In this document: one piece after another, positions 21,157 through 32,200 of the stretch
Layout: every line of letters starts with the position of its first letter
Position numbering within the stretch: position 1 is the first letter of the stretch
Assembly (NCBI RefSeq): GCF_023503965.1
Contig: NZ_CP097298.1
Location: 2,823,501 to 2,887,500 of the forward strand
DNA from: Brevundimonas albigilva
GTDB lineage: Bacteria > Pseudomonadota > Alphaproteobacteria > Caulobacterales > Caulobacteraceae
Direction: 5' to 3'
Length of the DNA: 64,000 nt
The notes under the pieces: model-generated
What the model saw: only the letters and a program-made list of their open reading frames with translations
The model's database searches: none
What the model was told of the DNA's origin: nothing
Made by a program: the position numbers and the translations under genes

Positions 21157-21376
21157 TCGGCGTCGGGCGCCCGACCGGCGTCTTTCGCGCCAGGTCGTCA
21201 CCGCTGATCCTGGCTCGGCGGGGCAGGCGAGACCGTCGCCTTGGTCGGTCTGGCGATCTTTGTCGAAGGCGACGCGAGCGTTCGCGCCGGGTTTCGCCGC
21301 CGCCTGCCAAGCCGCGCCTTGACTTCGCCGGGTTGCGGCGCGACCTAGCCGCCTCGCTTTCGAGGTCTAGGTCTTC

Positions 21377-22711
21377 ATGTCCGTCAAGGTTCGTTTCGCC
21401 CCGTCGCCGACGGGTAAGCTGCACGTCGGCAACGTCCGCACCGCCCTGGTGAACTGGCTGTTCGCGAAAGGGCAGGGCGGATCGTTCGTGCTGCGCATCG
21501 ACGACACCGACCTGGCGCGTTCGACCGCCGCGTTCGAGCAGGGGATCGAGGACGATCTGGCCTGGCTGGGACTGACCTGGGACGAGCGCTACAACCAGTC
21601 CAAGCGGTTCGACCGCTATGAGGAGGCGGCCGAGCGCCTGAAGGCGTCGGGGCGGCTGTATCCGGCCTATGAGACGGCCGAGGAACTGGATCGCCGGCGC
21701 AAGGTGCAGCTGTCGCGCGGCCTGCCGCCGATCTACGACCGCGCCGCGCTGGACCTGACTGACGCGCAGAAGGCGGCCTACGAGGCCGAAGGGCGTCGCC
21801 CGCACTGGCGCTTCAAGCTGGAAGGCAAGCGGGTGTCGTGGGAAGACCTGGCGCGCGGGCACGCCGAGGTGGATACGGCGTCGATGTCCGACCCGGTGCT
21901 GATCCGCGAGGACGGCCTGTTCCTCTACACCCTGCCGTCCGTCGTGGACGACATCGACATGGCGATCACCCACATCATCCGGGGCGAGGACCACGTCACC
22001 AATACGGGCGCCCAGATCGAGATCTTCGAGGCGCTGGGCGCGCCGGTTCCCGGCTTCGCCCACATGCCGCTGCTGGTCGGCGCGGACGGCGCGGCCCTGT
22101 CCAAGCGGCTGGGCTCGCTGTCGATCAGCGAGATGCGCGACCAAGGCTACGAGCCCATCGCCATCACCAGCCATCTGGGCCGCATCGGCACGTCGGACCC
22201 GCTGGAAGTCGCCGCCTCCGTCCAGGCGCTAGGCGAAAGCTTCGCCTTCTCCAAGATGGGTCGCTCGCCGGCGCGATACGACACGGCGGACCTGGACCGG
22301 TTGAACGCCCAGGCGCTGCACGCCCTGTCCTATGAGGCCGCGCGGCCGCGTCTGGCGGCGGTCAACGCGGACCTGGGCGAGACCTTCTGGGACGTGGTGC
22401 GGCCCAACCTGAACAAGTTCGCCGACGTCGTCGAAATGGCGAAGATCGTGAAGGGACCGATCACGCCGGTGATCGAGGATGCGGCCTTCGCCGAGACGGC
22501 GCTGGGCCTGCTGCCCGACACCATCGACGAGACCGCCTGGTCGGCCTGGACCGGCGCGGTGAAGGCCGAGACCGGGGCCAAGGGCAAGGCGCTGTTCATG
22601 CCGCTGCGCCTCGCCTTGACCGGACAGGCGCATGGGCCGGACATGGCCGCCCTGGCCCCGCTGATCGGCCGAGAGACCATCGTTCGCCGTCTGAGAGGCG
22701 AGACGGCCTGA
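21377..22711 (+). CDS. gltX: Glutamyl-tRNA synthetase
   Basis: This class I synthetase charges tRNA with glutamate. The HIGH signature appears as PSPTGKLHVGN and the KMSKS signature as ALSKRLGSLS. LRIDDTDLARST, which in this family binds Glu, and the block HIIRGEDHVTNT are present. At 444 residues it is full length and undamaged. Alphaproteobacteria often have two gltX copies, one of which may charge tRNA-Gln; which copy this is cannot be decided from one sequence. The 220 bases before it hold a GTCGGGCGCCCGAC hairpin just after dksA, and no gene. Confidence 0.93.
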   Translation: MSVKVRFAPSPTGKLHVGNVRTALVNWLFAKGQGGSFVLRIDDTDLARSTAAFEQGIEDDLAWLGLTWDERYNQSKRFDRYEEAAERLKASGRLYPAYETAEELDRRRKVQLSRGLPPIYDRAALDLTDAQKAAYEAEGRRPHWRFKLEGKRVSWEDLARGHAEVDTASMSDPVLIREDGLFLYTLPSVVDDIDMAITHIIRGEDHVTNTGAQIEIFEALGAPVPGFAHMPLLVGADGAALSKRLGSLSISEMRDQGYEPIAITSHLGRIGTSDPLEVAASVQALGESFAFSKMGRSPARYDTADLDRLNAQALHALSYEAARPRLAAVNADLGETFWDVVRPNLNKFADVVEMAKIVKGPITPVIEDAAFAETALGLLPDTIDETAWSAWTGAVKAETGAKGKALFMPLRLALTGQAHGPDMAALAPLIGRETIVRRLRGETA

Positions 22712-22729
22712 CGGCCGCCTCGCGCCCGG

Positions 22730-23035
22730 TCAGGCGTTGCAGGCGGCGATCTGTTCGTCGGTCAGGCTCACGCCCTTCCAGGAGAAGGCGGTCACCGGGC
22801 CCAGACGCTGGACCACCCGGCGGCAGGCGCGGGTCGCCGGTTGTTCGGACCCGCCCGACGCGGTGCAGACCGCGCCTTCGCAGGCCCAGCGGGCGCCGTC
22901 CAGGATCAGCGGCCGCGACGGGGCGTCGGCCGCGTCGGCCAGGGTCAGGCGGGTCGGAGGCAGGCTGGTCGGGGCGGGCGACTGCGCCGCGGCGGGAGCG
23001 GCCAGCAGGGCGGCGGCGAGAATGAGAGCGCGCAT
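22730..23035 (-). CDS. Small secreted protein of the CC_3515 family
   Basis: This 101-residue protein has a Sec signal peptide (MRALILAAALLAAPAAAQS). Its mature region carries SRPLILDGARWACEGAVC and SGGSEQPATRACRRVV, a pattern I associate with the CC_3515 extracytoplasmic family of Caulobacterales. Four cysteines could form two disulfides in the periplasm. The function of the family is not known to me. The ATG has GGAG seven bases upstream. Convergent with gltX. Confidence 0.7.
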   Translation of the reverse strand: MRALILAAALLAAPAAAQSPAPTSLPPTRLTLADAADAPSRPLILDGARWACEGAVCTASGGSEQPATRACRRVVQRLGPVTAFSWKGVSLTDEQIAACNA

Positions 23036-23128
23036 GGGAATCTCCAAACGGGGACGATCGCTTGCCGATCGTTCCCGCCTCTCACCGTCTTTTTAGAAAA
23101 CTGTCAATGCCGAATGATCGGCGTTCAG

Positions 23129-23734
23129 TTATCGCAGGTCATGTCGGACCTGCGGCGTGTCGTCGCTGGCGGCCAGCTGGGCCATGGCGTCCTCGACCGT
23201 GTCGGCCACCGTCCAGGCCTGAAGGAAGCTGGCCGGGGTCATCCCTTCGGCCACGCTGTGACGCATCAGTTCGAAGAAGCCGTTCCAGAAGCCGTTGATG
23301 TTCAGGAAGACGACCGGCTTGTGATGCAGGTCCAACCGTTTCCACGACAGCAGTTCGACGATCTCCTCCAGGGTGCCGATGCCGCCAGGGGCCACGACGA
23401 AGGCGTCGGACTGGTCGTACATCAGCTGCTTGCGCTCGTGCATCGAGGTGACGACGATGGTCTCCACGTCGTCGAACAGCCGCTCTCGGCTGCGCAGGAA
23501 GGCCGGCATTATGCCCAGCACGCGGCCGCCCGCTTCGTGCGCGGCGCGGGCCGAGGCGCCCATCAGGCCGACGCCGCCCCCGCCATAGACCAACCGCCAG
23601 CCCGCCGCCGCCGTCGCCGCTCCAAAATCGCGGGCCGACTGCAGATAGGCGGGATCGGCGCCGTCGGACGAGGCGCAGAACAGGCAGACGGAGGGACCGG
23701 CGAACGGCTGGATGGAGACGTCGGGCAGCGACAT
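23129..23734 (-). CDS. LOG family protein (cytokinin-riboside-phosphate hydrolase type, TIGR00730)
   Basis: LOG enzymes cleave N6-modified adenosine monophosphates to free base and ribose phosphate; many bacterial members act as AMP or nucleotide hydrolases. The two signature motifs are present: YGGGGVGLMG (nucleotide binding) and PGGIGTLEE (PGGxGTxxE, catalytic). The 201-residue length is normal and the frame intact. No neighbour suggests cytokinin production, so a general nucleotide salvage or damage-control role is more likely here. Confidence 0.87.
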   Translation of the reverse strand: MSLPDVSIQPFAGPSVCLFCASSDGADPAYLQSARDFGAATAAAGWRLVYGGGGVGLMGASARAAHEAGGRVLGIMPAFLRSRERLFDDVETIVVTSMHERKQLMYDQSDAFVVAPGGIGTLEEIVELLSWKRLDLHHKPVVFLNINGFWNGFFELMRHSVAEGMTPASFLQAWTVADTVEDAMAQLAASDDTPQVRHDLR

Positions 23735-23842
23735 GGGGCCTCTGGAACTGGATGGGACGCGGCAGGCATGGCCAAACCGGCGGCGGTCGAGCTAACACGA
23801 GCCGAACGCTGGGTCGCCAGTCCTATATCGTCGAGGCGCGGG

Positions 23843-24563
23843 ATGGAACTTCGGATCGTCATCATGGCCGTGCTGGTCGCCGGCGCGGGCGCGTGTTCGG
23901 GCAAGGACGAGGCGGCGCCGCAGGCGTCGGAGGCGCCGGCCGCCTCGGCGTGGATTCAGCCGCCCCGGATCGACGCCCTGGCCGCCGACGGGACGGATCG
24001 CCTGGTGCGCGGCGCCGCGGGGCCGGGCGCGCGCGTGGTGCTGCGCGGCGCGGACGGAGAGGCCGTGGCGGCCGCGGCGGATTCGAAAGGGCGGTTCGAG
24101 CTGAGGATCCCCGCCCCCAGCGCCCCCGTGCTGCTGACGCCCGAGGTTCAGATCGGGGAAGACGCCGGTCTCGCCGGATCGACTGGTGCTGATACCGGGC
24201 GGCCCGGCGGCCCTGATCGCGGCGGGGGAGGCGACGCGGCGGCTCGACGCCGCCGGTCCGCTGGACGCGATCGATTCCGACGGGGCCGCGCTTCAGATCG
24301 TGGGGCGGGCGTCGCCGCAGGGCGCGCCGCCGACGGTCGTAGTCGACGGCGCGCCCGAGGCCGTGACGCGGCTGTCCGACGGGCGCTGGCGCGTGCTGGT
24401 CAGCGGCGGGGGCGCGCGTTCGATCGTCGTCGGCGGCCGGACCTACGCCTATCCGGGCGTCGGCGCGCCGGAGGGGACCACCCTGGCGCGCGCGGGCAAC
24501 GGCTGGCGGATCGGTTGGCCGACGCCGCCCCAGGGCCGGCAGGAATCCTGGCTGCCGGACTGA
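23843..24563 (+). CDS. Putative lipoprotein, unknown function (one frameshift)
   Basis: The N-terminus is a lipoprotein signal (MELRIVIMAVLVAGAGACSG, lipid on the Cys). The mature region looks like a beta-sandwich domain (RLVRGAAGPGARVVLRGADG, FELRIPAPSAP), then a tail with WRVLVSGGGARSIVVGGRTY. An extra G at 24155-24158 shifts the frame between EVQIG and KTPVSPDRLVLIPGG; without it the protein is 239 residues. I do not recognise the family. The lipidation signal places it in the cell envelope. Confidence 0.6.
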
Positions 24564-24647
24564 GGACTTAAGGGTTCGTTCACCAATTCAGTTAAGGAAG
24601 AAGGCGACCTCTGCGTATTGGAGGCCACCATCACCGAACCTTTCATC

Positions 24648-24677
24648 GGCCCGGCCCTCTTCGCCGGGCCTTTTTTT
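24648..24677 (+). terminator. Rho-independent terminator
   Basis: GGCCCGGC and GCCGGGCC form a perfect eight-pair GC stem around a seven-base loop, followed by seven T residues. It lies 85 bases past the lipoprotein stop and ends that transcript, or a small RNA in the 24570-24677 interval. Confidence 0.85.
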
Positions 24678-24774
24678 GCGCGCGCGAAAGGTTACGCAGA
24701 TGTGAAGACGCCGGCCGCCGGCCGACTCCCAACCTCTGTTTTCTGTGAAAGCATGCAGGCGAAGGGGGGATCGA

Positions 24775-25011
24775 ATGCCGACGCGCAAGACCTTGATCCG
24801 ATCCGAGGCCGGGGTCCGATTGCAGCGGATCGAACGGCTGGGCGCGCGCCAGAAGGCGGCGCTCCAGTTCAGCGTCTCGACCCTGCGCCGCCACGGAGTC
24901 TGGCTGTTCGACGACCGCGACCAGGCCGAGGACGCCTATGACCTGGAAGTCATCGCCGCGCTCAGCGACCCCGTGGTGGTCGACATGCAGCGCCGCGGGC
25001 TGCTGGAATAG
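24775..25011 (+). CDS. Small conserved-looking hypothetical protein
   Basis: This 78-residue protein is mixed-charge with no membrane segment (MPTRKTLIRSEAGVRLQRIE at the start, ending DMQRRGLLE). GAAGGGGGG precedes the ATG at good spacing, which decides this start over a GTG 30 bases upstream. Codon use resembles its neighbours. No motif is recognised. It follows the strong terminator and converges with the LacI regulator, so it is probably transcribed alone. Confidence 0.55.
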   Translation: MPTRKTLIRSEAGVRLQRIERLGARQKAALQFSVSTLRRHGVWLFDDRDQAEDAYDLEVIAALSDPVVVDMQRRGLLE

Positions 25012-25016
25012 CGGGC

Positions 25017-26077
25017 TCACGCCGGGGCGGGCCCGGTGGAGGCGCGTTCGATCAGGGAGAAGGGCACGAGGCGGCCCATGGGAAGGTCCGTCTCTCCGGC
25101 CTTGGCCCGCATCAGCAGATCGCCGCCTGGGCGGTCATGGCGGCGACGGGCTGGCGGATGGCCGTCAGCGGCGGGTGGCTGAAGCGCACGATCGGGGTGT
25201 CGTCAAAGCTGATGATGGACAGATCCTGCGGAATCGACAGGCCGCGCCCATTCGCCACTCGCAGAGCCGCCAGCGCCATCTGGTCGTTGCTGGCCACCAC
25301 GGCCGTCGGCGGCTGGGCCAGGGCGAGCAGGGCGGTCATGCCGGCCTCGCCGGATTGAAAGCTGAAATCGCCGGGCGTCACCAGGGCGGGATCGAACAGG
25401 CCGTGCGCCTTCAGCGCGTCCGCGTAACCGTCTAGGCGCGCGGCGCTGAGAGCGTATTCGTCGCTGCCGGTGATGAAGCCGATCCGCCGGTGGCCCAGGT
25501 CGATCAGCCGCCGGGCAGCGACGCGGGCGGCCTCGGCGTCGTCCATGGCGATGGCGAAGCCGGCCCCTGGCGTCTGGGAGCCGATCCGGGCGAACGGCAG
25601 GCCGCGGCGCTCCAGCAGATCGGTGATCAGCGGATTGTCCGAGTGCGGCGGCGTCAGGATCACCCCGTCGGGATTCAGGGCCGCGAGGGCGCCGGCGACC
25701 TCGCGCTCGACATGGCTGGAATGGGTGTCGACCAGCTCGAAGATCATGCGGTAACCGCGTCGGGCGCACTCCAGCATTCCGCCCATCAGCATCTGGTCGA
25801 CCCAGTCCGTGCCCTCGCCGGATGTCCAGCCTTCGATCGTGCGGTCACGGTCGTTCAGGGCCAGCAGCAGATAGGACCGCGATCCCCCCATGCGGCGGGC
25901 GGCCAGACTGGGAGTGTAGCCCAGCTTGGCGATGGCGGCGTTGACGCGCGCCTTGACCTCGGCCCGCACGTTGGGTCCGTCGTTGATGACCCGCGACACC
26001 GTCTGCAGGGAGACGCCGGCCTCGGCGGCGACGTCCTTGATGGTTACCGCGCGCCGCAAGCCGATGGTCCTCTGCAC
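25017..26077 (-). CDS. LacI family transcriptional regulator (one frameshift)
   Basis: The N-terminal helix-turn-helix TIKDVAAEAGVSLQTVSRVI and hinge region LGYTPSLAARRMG are typical of LacI/GalR repressors. They are followed by a periplasmic-binding-protein-like sugar domain (MDDAEAARVAARRLIDLGHR, IGFITGSDEY, VASNDQMALAALR). A base is missing near 25119-25122; repair extends the C-terminus with DLLMRAKAGETDLPMGRLVP to 353 residues. The start is probably GTG. As the last gene of the GH3-receptor-halogenase series it most likely controls that locus in response to a sugar. The candidate operator at 34955-34968 fits this. Confidence 0.88.
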
Positions 26078-26126
26078 CCCGACGCCATTGTGTCAGCCTT
26101 GACCGTTTCGAAGCAAGGGGAAGCCG

Positions 26127-27683
26127 TCACACCGGCGCCGCCCAATCCGGCGACGGGGCGGTGCAGTGATCCTTCAGGAAGTCGGCATGGCGGGGCAGGC
26201 CCTCGACCGCGCGTCGTATGGCCGTCGCCGCCTGATCCAGATAGGCGGGCATGCCCTCGAACGGGATGCGGTCGATCAGGGGATGATAGGCGCGGGGATG
26301 CACGCCCATGCCTTCCAGCACCGACTGCCAGCTGACGCTGCGGAACATCAGGTCCACGCCCTCGCGGACCGTGCCGTTGACCTGGAACAGCTCGATCTTG
26401 CTCTTGAGCGATTCCGGCATCTCCATCGTGCGGCACTGACGCCAGAAGTCGTTGTCGTCCCGCTGGGTCGTGGCGTAGTGCATGATGACGAAGTCGCGGA
26501 TCTCCTCGTAGTCCTGGGTCATCCGCCGATTGTATTCGGCGATCAGGGCGGGATCGCAGTCGGCGTCCGGCAGGAACCGCAGGAAGAAGTCCATGCCCCG
26601 GTAGATCAGATGCAGGGCGGTCGATTCCAGCGGCTCTATGAAGCCGCCGGCCAGTCCGAGCGACAGGACGTTCTTCTCCCACAGCCGCTCGCGCATGCCG
26701 GTCTTGAAGGGGATGATCCAGGGATCGACGATCGGCTCGCCCTCGGCCTGGGCCAGAAGATTGGCCAGGGCCTCGTCGTCGCTGACATGGCGGTCGCAGA
26801 AGACGTAGCCGACGCCGCTGCGCTGCTGCAGGGGTATGCGCCAGCACCAGCCGTGGTCCTGGGCGTGCGCCAGGGTGTAGGGGCCGGGCGGCGTCGGGTT
26901 GGTCACCTGAAGCGCGACCGCCCGGTTGCAGGGCAGCCAGGACGACCAGTCATGATAGCCAACGCCCATCGTCTTGCCGATCAGCAGGGCGCGAAAGCCC
27001 GTGCAGTCGATGAAGAAGTCGGCGTCGATGCGGCGGCCGTCCTTCAGCACCACGCCCTCGACGAAGCCGTCGGGGCGGGTCACCACCTGGTCGACGATGC
27101 CTTCGGTGCGCGTCACCCCACGCGCTTCGGAGAAGCGGCGCAGATACCGGGCCATGCGGCGGGCGTCGATGTGGACGGCGTAGGCGGCCGAGGCGACCGG
27201 GGTGCGCGGGGCCTTGAATGGCAGGGTGAAGCGGTCCTGCTCGATCATGACCGAGGCGGCGGCGAAGGCTTGCAGCGGGCCGTCGTAGCCCTGGGCCCGC
27301 GCCCTCAGCCAGACCTGATAGAGGTCGTCCATCTCCACCGGGACGCCGAAACGGCCGAACGGGTGGATGTAATCGTCGCCCTTCAGCTTCCAGTCCTTGA
27401 ACAGGATGCCCAGCTTGAACGAGCCTTGGACCTCCTTGAGGAAGTCCTGCTCGTTGATCCCCAGGCGGGTCAGCATCTGCAGGAAGGGCGGGATGGTGGA
27501 TTCCCCCACGCCGACGATGCCGATGTCGTCGGATTCGACCAGTTCGATCTCGGCCAGCTTCCCCTTGAAATGCTCCGACATCAGCGCCGCCGCGATCCAG
27601 CCGGCGGAGCCGCCGCCGATAATGCAGATCTTCTTCAGGGGGCGGCGGGACTGGTCCATGGAAGGGCTCGTTGGGTTTGTCAT
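26127..27683 (-). CDS. Flavin-dependent tryptophan halogenase homologue 1
   Basis: The family (PF04820) uses FADH2, oxygen and halide to halogenate aromatic substrates. The FAD motif IIGGGSAGWIAA is at the N-terminus; GSFKLGILFKDW carries the conserved catalytic Lys; WCWRIPLQ is the WxWxIP motif that separates halogenases from monooxygenases. At 518 residues it is full length and intact. In Caulobacter and Xanthomonas such genes lie beside TonB receptors and LacI regulators rather than in natural-product clusters, so the true substrate is uncertain. The start could be [10 protein letters not shown] or the later MDQSRRP. Its first four bases overlap homologue 2. Confidence 0.88.
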   Translation of the reverse strand: MTNPTSPSMDQSRRPLKKICIIGGGSAGWIAAALMSEHFKGKLAEIELVESDDIGIVGVGESTIPPFLQMLTRLGINEQDFLKEVQGSFKLGILFKDWKLKGDDYIHPFGRFGVPVEMDDLYQVWLRARAQGYDGPLQAFAAASVMIEQDRFTLPFKAPRTPVASAAYAVHIDARRMARYLRRFSEARGVTRTEGIVDQVVTRPDGFVEGVVLKDGRRIDADFFIDCTGFRALLIGKTMGVGYHDWSSWLPCNRAVALQVTNPTPPGPYTLAHAQDHGWCWRIPLQQRSGVGYVFCDRHVSDDEALANLLAQAEGEPIVDPWIIPFKTGMRERLWEKNVLSLGLAGGFIEPLESTALHLIYRGMDFFLRFLPDADCDPALIAEYNRRMTQDYEEIRDFVIMHYATTQRDDNDFWRQCRTMEMPESLKSKIELFQVNGTVREGVDLMFRSVSWQSVLEGMGVHPRAYHPLIDRIPFEGMPAYLDQAATAIRRAVEGLPRHADFLKDHCTAPSPDWAAPV

Positions 27684-29196
27684 GCGGCCTGTCCGCGATC
27701 GAGGGCCGCCAGATACTGGGCGTGGTCGGGCGTGGACGCGACCAGGCGGGCGATGTTGTCGCGCATGTCCCGCAGGCCGCGTTCCAGGTCGGCGGGGGTC
27801 ATGGCGTCGACGGCGGGATCGTAGTCGTCCGGATGGACGCCGAAGCCGTCATAGATCGCCAGCCAGCTGGCGGGATGGAACATCTCCCAGCGATAGCGGA
27901 CGAACTCGCCCCGGGCGGTCCACAGGTCGATCTTGCGCTGGAGGGTGTCGGGCACGGTCATCTCGCGGCAGTCGCGCCAGAAGGCGGAATCCGTCCGCCG
28001 GTTCAGCTTGTAGTGCAGGATGATGAAGTCGCGCACCCGCTCCATCTCGCGCGCGCTCTGGTCGTTGTATTCGTCGATCACCGCCGGGGCGAAGCGGCGG
28101 TCGGGGAACAGTTGCTTCAGCCGCGCGACGCCGGTTTCGATCAGGGCGATGCTGGTGCTTTCCAGCGGCTCCAGGAACCCCGCCGAAAGGCCTATGGCGA
28201 CGCAGTTCCTGGACCAGGCCTGGGCGCGACGGCCGGGGCGGAAGGGAATGCGGCGGGGCTCGGTCAGCGGATCGCCCAGCAGATGGGGCATGAGTTCGGC
28301 CAGCACCTGATCGTCGCTGAGATGGGCGCTGGAGAAGACCAGGCCGTTGCCGGCGCGGTGGCGCAGCGGAATGCCCCATTGCCAGCCGGCCGAGCGGGCG
28401 GTGACGCGGGTGAACGGGGCGGGGGCGTCGCCGGGGCGGTTGCGGCTCTGCACCGCGAAGGCGGCGTCGCACGGCAGCCAACGGCCCCAGTCCTCGAAGC
28501 GCACGCCCAGCGCCTCGCCCAGCAGCAGGCTGCGGAAGCCGGAGCAGTCGACGAACAGGTCGCCCTCGACCTCGCGGCCGTCGTCCAGGGTGACGGCGCG
28601 GATGAAGCCGTCCTCCGGCCGCTGTTCCACCGAGCGGATGCGGGCGTCGATGCGCGTGCAGCCCCCGCCTCGGCATAGGCCCGCATGTGCTGGGCGAACA
28701 GGGCGGCGTCGAAATGCAGGGCCCAGTCTAACACCGACAACTGGGTCGGCGGATTGGGGGCGGGCAGGGCGAATTTGCCGGCGGCGGCCAGGGCGGCGCC
28801 CAGCGAATAGGCGGCCAGGGGCGTGTCGTCGCCAGCCTGCCGCTGCTTCAGCCAGTAGTGGTGAAAGCCGGTCCCTCGCACGTCCTGGCCGTAGTGGCCG
28901 AACGGATGGATGAAGTCGGAGCCCGGCGCGCTCCAGTCCAGAAAGCGGATGCCCAGCTTGCAGGTCGCCTGGGTCGCCCGCATCACCGCGTCGTCGGTCA
29001 TGCCCAACTGGGCGTAGAAGCGGCGGATGGTGGGGATGGTCGCTTCGCCGACGCCGACGGCGCCGATCTCGGAGGACTCGATCAGGGTGATGCTCACCGG
29101 GGTCGAGCGGAAGTGCTGGACCAGGGCGGCGGCCGTCATCCAGCCCGCGGTTCCTCCGCCGACGATGACGACAGACCGGATGCGATGGTCTTGCAT
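27680..29196 (-). CDS. Flavin-dependent tryptophan halogenase homologue 2 (one frameshift)
   Basis: A diverged paralogue of homologue 1. It has [16 protein letters not shown] for [15 protein letters not shown] with the catalytic Lys, and [10 protein letters not shown] as the WxWxIP motif. Blocks such as [16 protein letters not shown] match the family. A base is missing from the C run at 28662-28666 (minus-strand GGGGG); repair joins YAEAGG to [15 protein letters not shown] and gives 505 residues. The ATG beginning [15 protein letters not shown] was chosen. It lies 73 bases after the TonB receptor stop and overlaps homologue 1 by ATGA, so all are one unit. Confidence 0.86.
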
Positions 29197-29269
29197 GTCT
29201 GATCCTGAATAACCGGAAAAGGCGGCCGGCGACACGGATGCGTCGCCGGCCCAGTCGCTCAGGAAAGGG

Positions 29270-32200
29270 TCAGAAGCGAGCGCGGATACCGACGGAGTAT
29301 CGCGGCTCGAACTGATTGCGGCTGTGGAACTGTTCCTGTCCCGGCTCGAACTCGAAGAAGTAATCCTCGATCTCTCCGAAGATGTTCGAGCCGTTGGCGT
29401 AGACCGTCACCATGTCGGTTATGTCGTAGGTGATGTTGGCGTCCACGTACTGCGCGTCATCCTGATAGATCGGGATTGCGCCGTAGGTGGCCGAGAGGCG
29501 CCGCGTACGATAGTTCCAGGCCACGCGGGCCTGCAGACGGTCGCCCTGGTACCAGACGGCCGCATTCATCGACTGTTCCGAGTTGTCCGGGAACGGCAGA
29601 TCCTCGCCCGACAGGTTCTGCGCGTTCTGGGAACTGTCGGAATAGGTGTAGCTGCCGTCGAAGCCGAAGTCCCTCCAGATGGGCGTGTCGATGAAGTCAG
29701 ACAGGCCGACCTTGGCCCCAACCTCGACGCCCTGGAGTTCGCCGCCCTCGCCCTGAACCGGCCGGTTCACATCCACCAGACGACGGACGACGCCGTCGCC
29801 GTCCGGATATTCGCCGCTGAGAGGCACCGTTTCCCGCGTGACGAAGCTGTCGATGTTCAGACGGAAGATGCCGACGTTGAACATGGTGGCGGGGCCGAAA
29901 TAGTACTCCAGGGCGAGGTCGTAATTGTCCGACCGCCAGGGATTCAGTTCGACCGTGCCGCCGATGCTGGCGCCGGTGACGCGTCTGACGCCGACCGGGG
30001 TGCGGTCGGATCCTCGTCCGTAGGTCCTTGCGAATCCACAGTCGATATCGAAACGCCGCCGCCGTAGTTGCCCAGATCCAGGGGGATCATGGTCTTGGCG
30101 TAGGCGAAGCGCAGCTTCAGCTTGTCGCTGAAGTCATACTGCAGGTTCACCGTCGGCAGCCAGTCCGTGTAGCTGCGGCTGGAGGTGACGTCGCCGATAT
30201 CGTTGTTCGTGTCGCCATAGGGACGCGGCGTCGGATCGGTCAGGTTCTGACGCGCGCGCAGTTCGGTTCGGACCATGCGCACGCCGACATCGCCGGACAG
30301 GTTCCCGTATCCCAGAACGAAGTTGGCGTAGGCCGCGTCCTCAAACAGGTCCACGTCATAGGTGTTGCCCGGGATGATGACCTCATAGGCGTTGCCGAAC
30401 ACGCGTTCCTGGAAGGCGCGAGCGTCGTCGAAGTCCCGGGGATCGGCGACCCAAACACCCGGCAGACCCGAGGTGATCGAGCCGTAGTCGGTCAGGAAAT
30501 AGGTGTTGTTGTTCTCGCGCAGCAGCGTCGGGCGGTTCACCGTATAGCCCTGGAAGCAGGTCGGGGCGTTGCCCGGCGTGCCGCCCGTGCAGCTTGTGGG
30601 ATCGACGATCGGAAGGGTCGGGTCGAACGACGGGTTGGAGACGAACTCGCCCGACCGACACAGCGAGTTGTCCATCACGACGTCGATGGCTTTCCACTGA
30701 GCCGAGCAGCCGGCCTGATTGCCCGCGCCCTGACCGGCGTAGAAGTCCGAGAACAGGTGGAAGCTGCGGATCTCGACTTCACGGGCGCTGTGGCGCACGC
30801 CGCCGTCGACACGGGTGATGACGCCGAACAACGGCGCGTCCTGGAACTCGTACGAGCCGTCGAAGCGCACCACCGTCAGGTCGGAATTGTTGCGCTGGTT
30901 GCTTTCGGACGAATAGGCGCCGACCGTGTAACTGTCGAGGTTCGACATGTAGTCGGTCAGCGGCACGGTCCCGAGGCCGCCGGGCAGGGGCGTGTCGAAA
31001 CCGCTCCAGGCCAGGCTGTCGCCGGTCAGGTTGATGTGCAGTTGCGGATCGGCGCCGTAGCCGAACGGGTTGGGATCGATATATCGCCCGCCCTGGCTGC
31101 CCACCACGCCGTTCGAATAGCGCGAGGCGGGATACATCGCCGCGATTTCGGCGGGATAGAAGGTGCCCCGTGTTCGGTCGCCGGCCTGGCGGAACCGGGT
31201 GAAGGCGCGGTCGGGTCCGTACTGCCAGTTCGAAAGGTCGCCCTGGACCTGGCCGTTGATGCTTTCAAGGCTCGCTTCGGCCTTGATGGCTCGAGCGCTG
31301 AAGGTGAACGGGCCGCCTTTGTCGTAGTCCAACTCCAGATTGAAGTTGATCGACTCGTTCTCGGTCGCGCGGTTGACGGTGAAGGAGTTCATCCACCAGA
31401 CGTCGAGGTCGTACTCGCTGACGTTGAGCCAGGGCTGCGGAATCTCCTGGTTCGGGTTCGTCACGCCGGTCTCGACGAAGTCGGTCGGGGTGGTCCAGCC
31501 AAGCCCATTCCAGCGATTGGAGATGTTCAGGCCGGCGGCGCGGTTGTATTCCTGCTGGTGGGTGTAGAAGACCTCGCCGGTCAGGCGGATGCCGTCCTCG
31601 ATGTCGAACTGGAAGGCGCCGTTCAGGCTCTCGCGCTCGCGTTCGACCACGCGGCTGAAGCTGTCGTAGCCGTGGGGCGAAATCCAGTTGTCGCCGCCGC
31701 CGCCCCAGTCGTTGTTGCCCAGCACGCTCTGGCTGATGCCGGAGTAGTTGTTGCCCAGGTTCGAATTGCTGATGACGCCGGACAGCATCGCGCCGAAGCG
31801 GTCGCCGCGCCAGTTCAGCAGGCCGTTGAACAGATAGTCGGACTCGCTGGTGCGCTCGCCCGTCTGATACTCGGCGGCGGTGAAGACGGTCGGGCCGTAG
31901 TCGAAGTCCATCGGCCGGCGGGTGCGCAGGTCGATCGTGCCCGAGATGCCCGATAGGGCGTTCGACACGTCTTGCGACTTGAACACGACGATCGAGCTCA
32001 TCAACTGCGACGGCACGTCGTTCAGGTTCGGCTGGGCCGTGCCCAGGTTGCCGGGCGCCAGATACTGTTCGCCGTTCAGCAGGGTGATGACCTGGGGCAG
32101 ACCGCGGATGTTGACGGTCGAGCCTTCGCCCGCCGTGCGCTGCACCTGAATGCCCGGAATGCGCTAAGGGCGTCGGCCACGGTGACGTCGGGCAGCTTGC

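Noticed and set aside
23102..23107. TTGACA as -35 of the CC_3515-family gene
   Set aside because: No acceptable -10 element lies at the right distance.
24186..24563. Separate gene for the C-terminal half of the lipoprotein
   Set aside because: It has no ribosome binding site and reads straight on from the upstream frame if one G is removed.
24618..24941. Open frame that runs through the terminator
   Set aside because: It reads across a strong intrinsic terminator and overlaps the better-supported 78-residue gene in another frame.
26127..29196. Halogenases as part of a natural-product cluster
   Set aside because: No NRPS, PKS, prenyltransferase or export genes nearby; neighbours are a TonB receptor, a GH3 enzyme and a LacI regulator.
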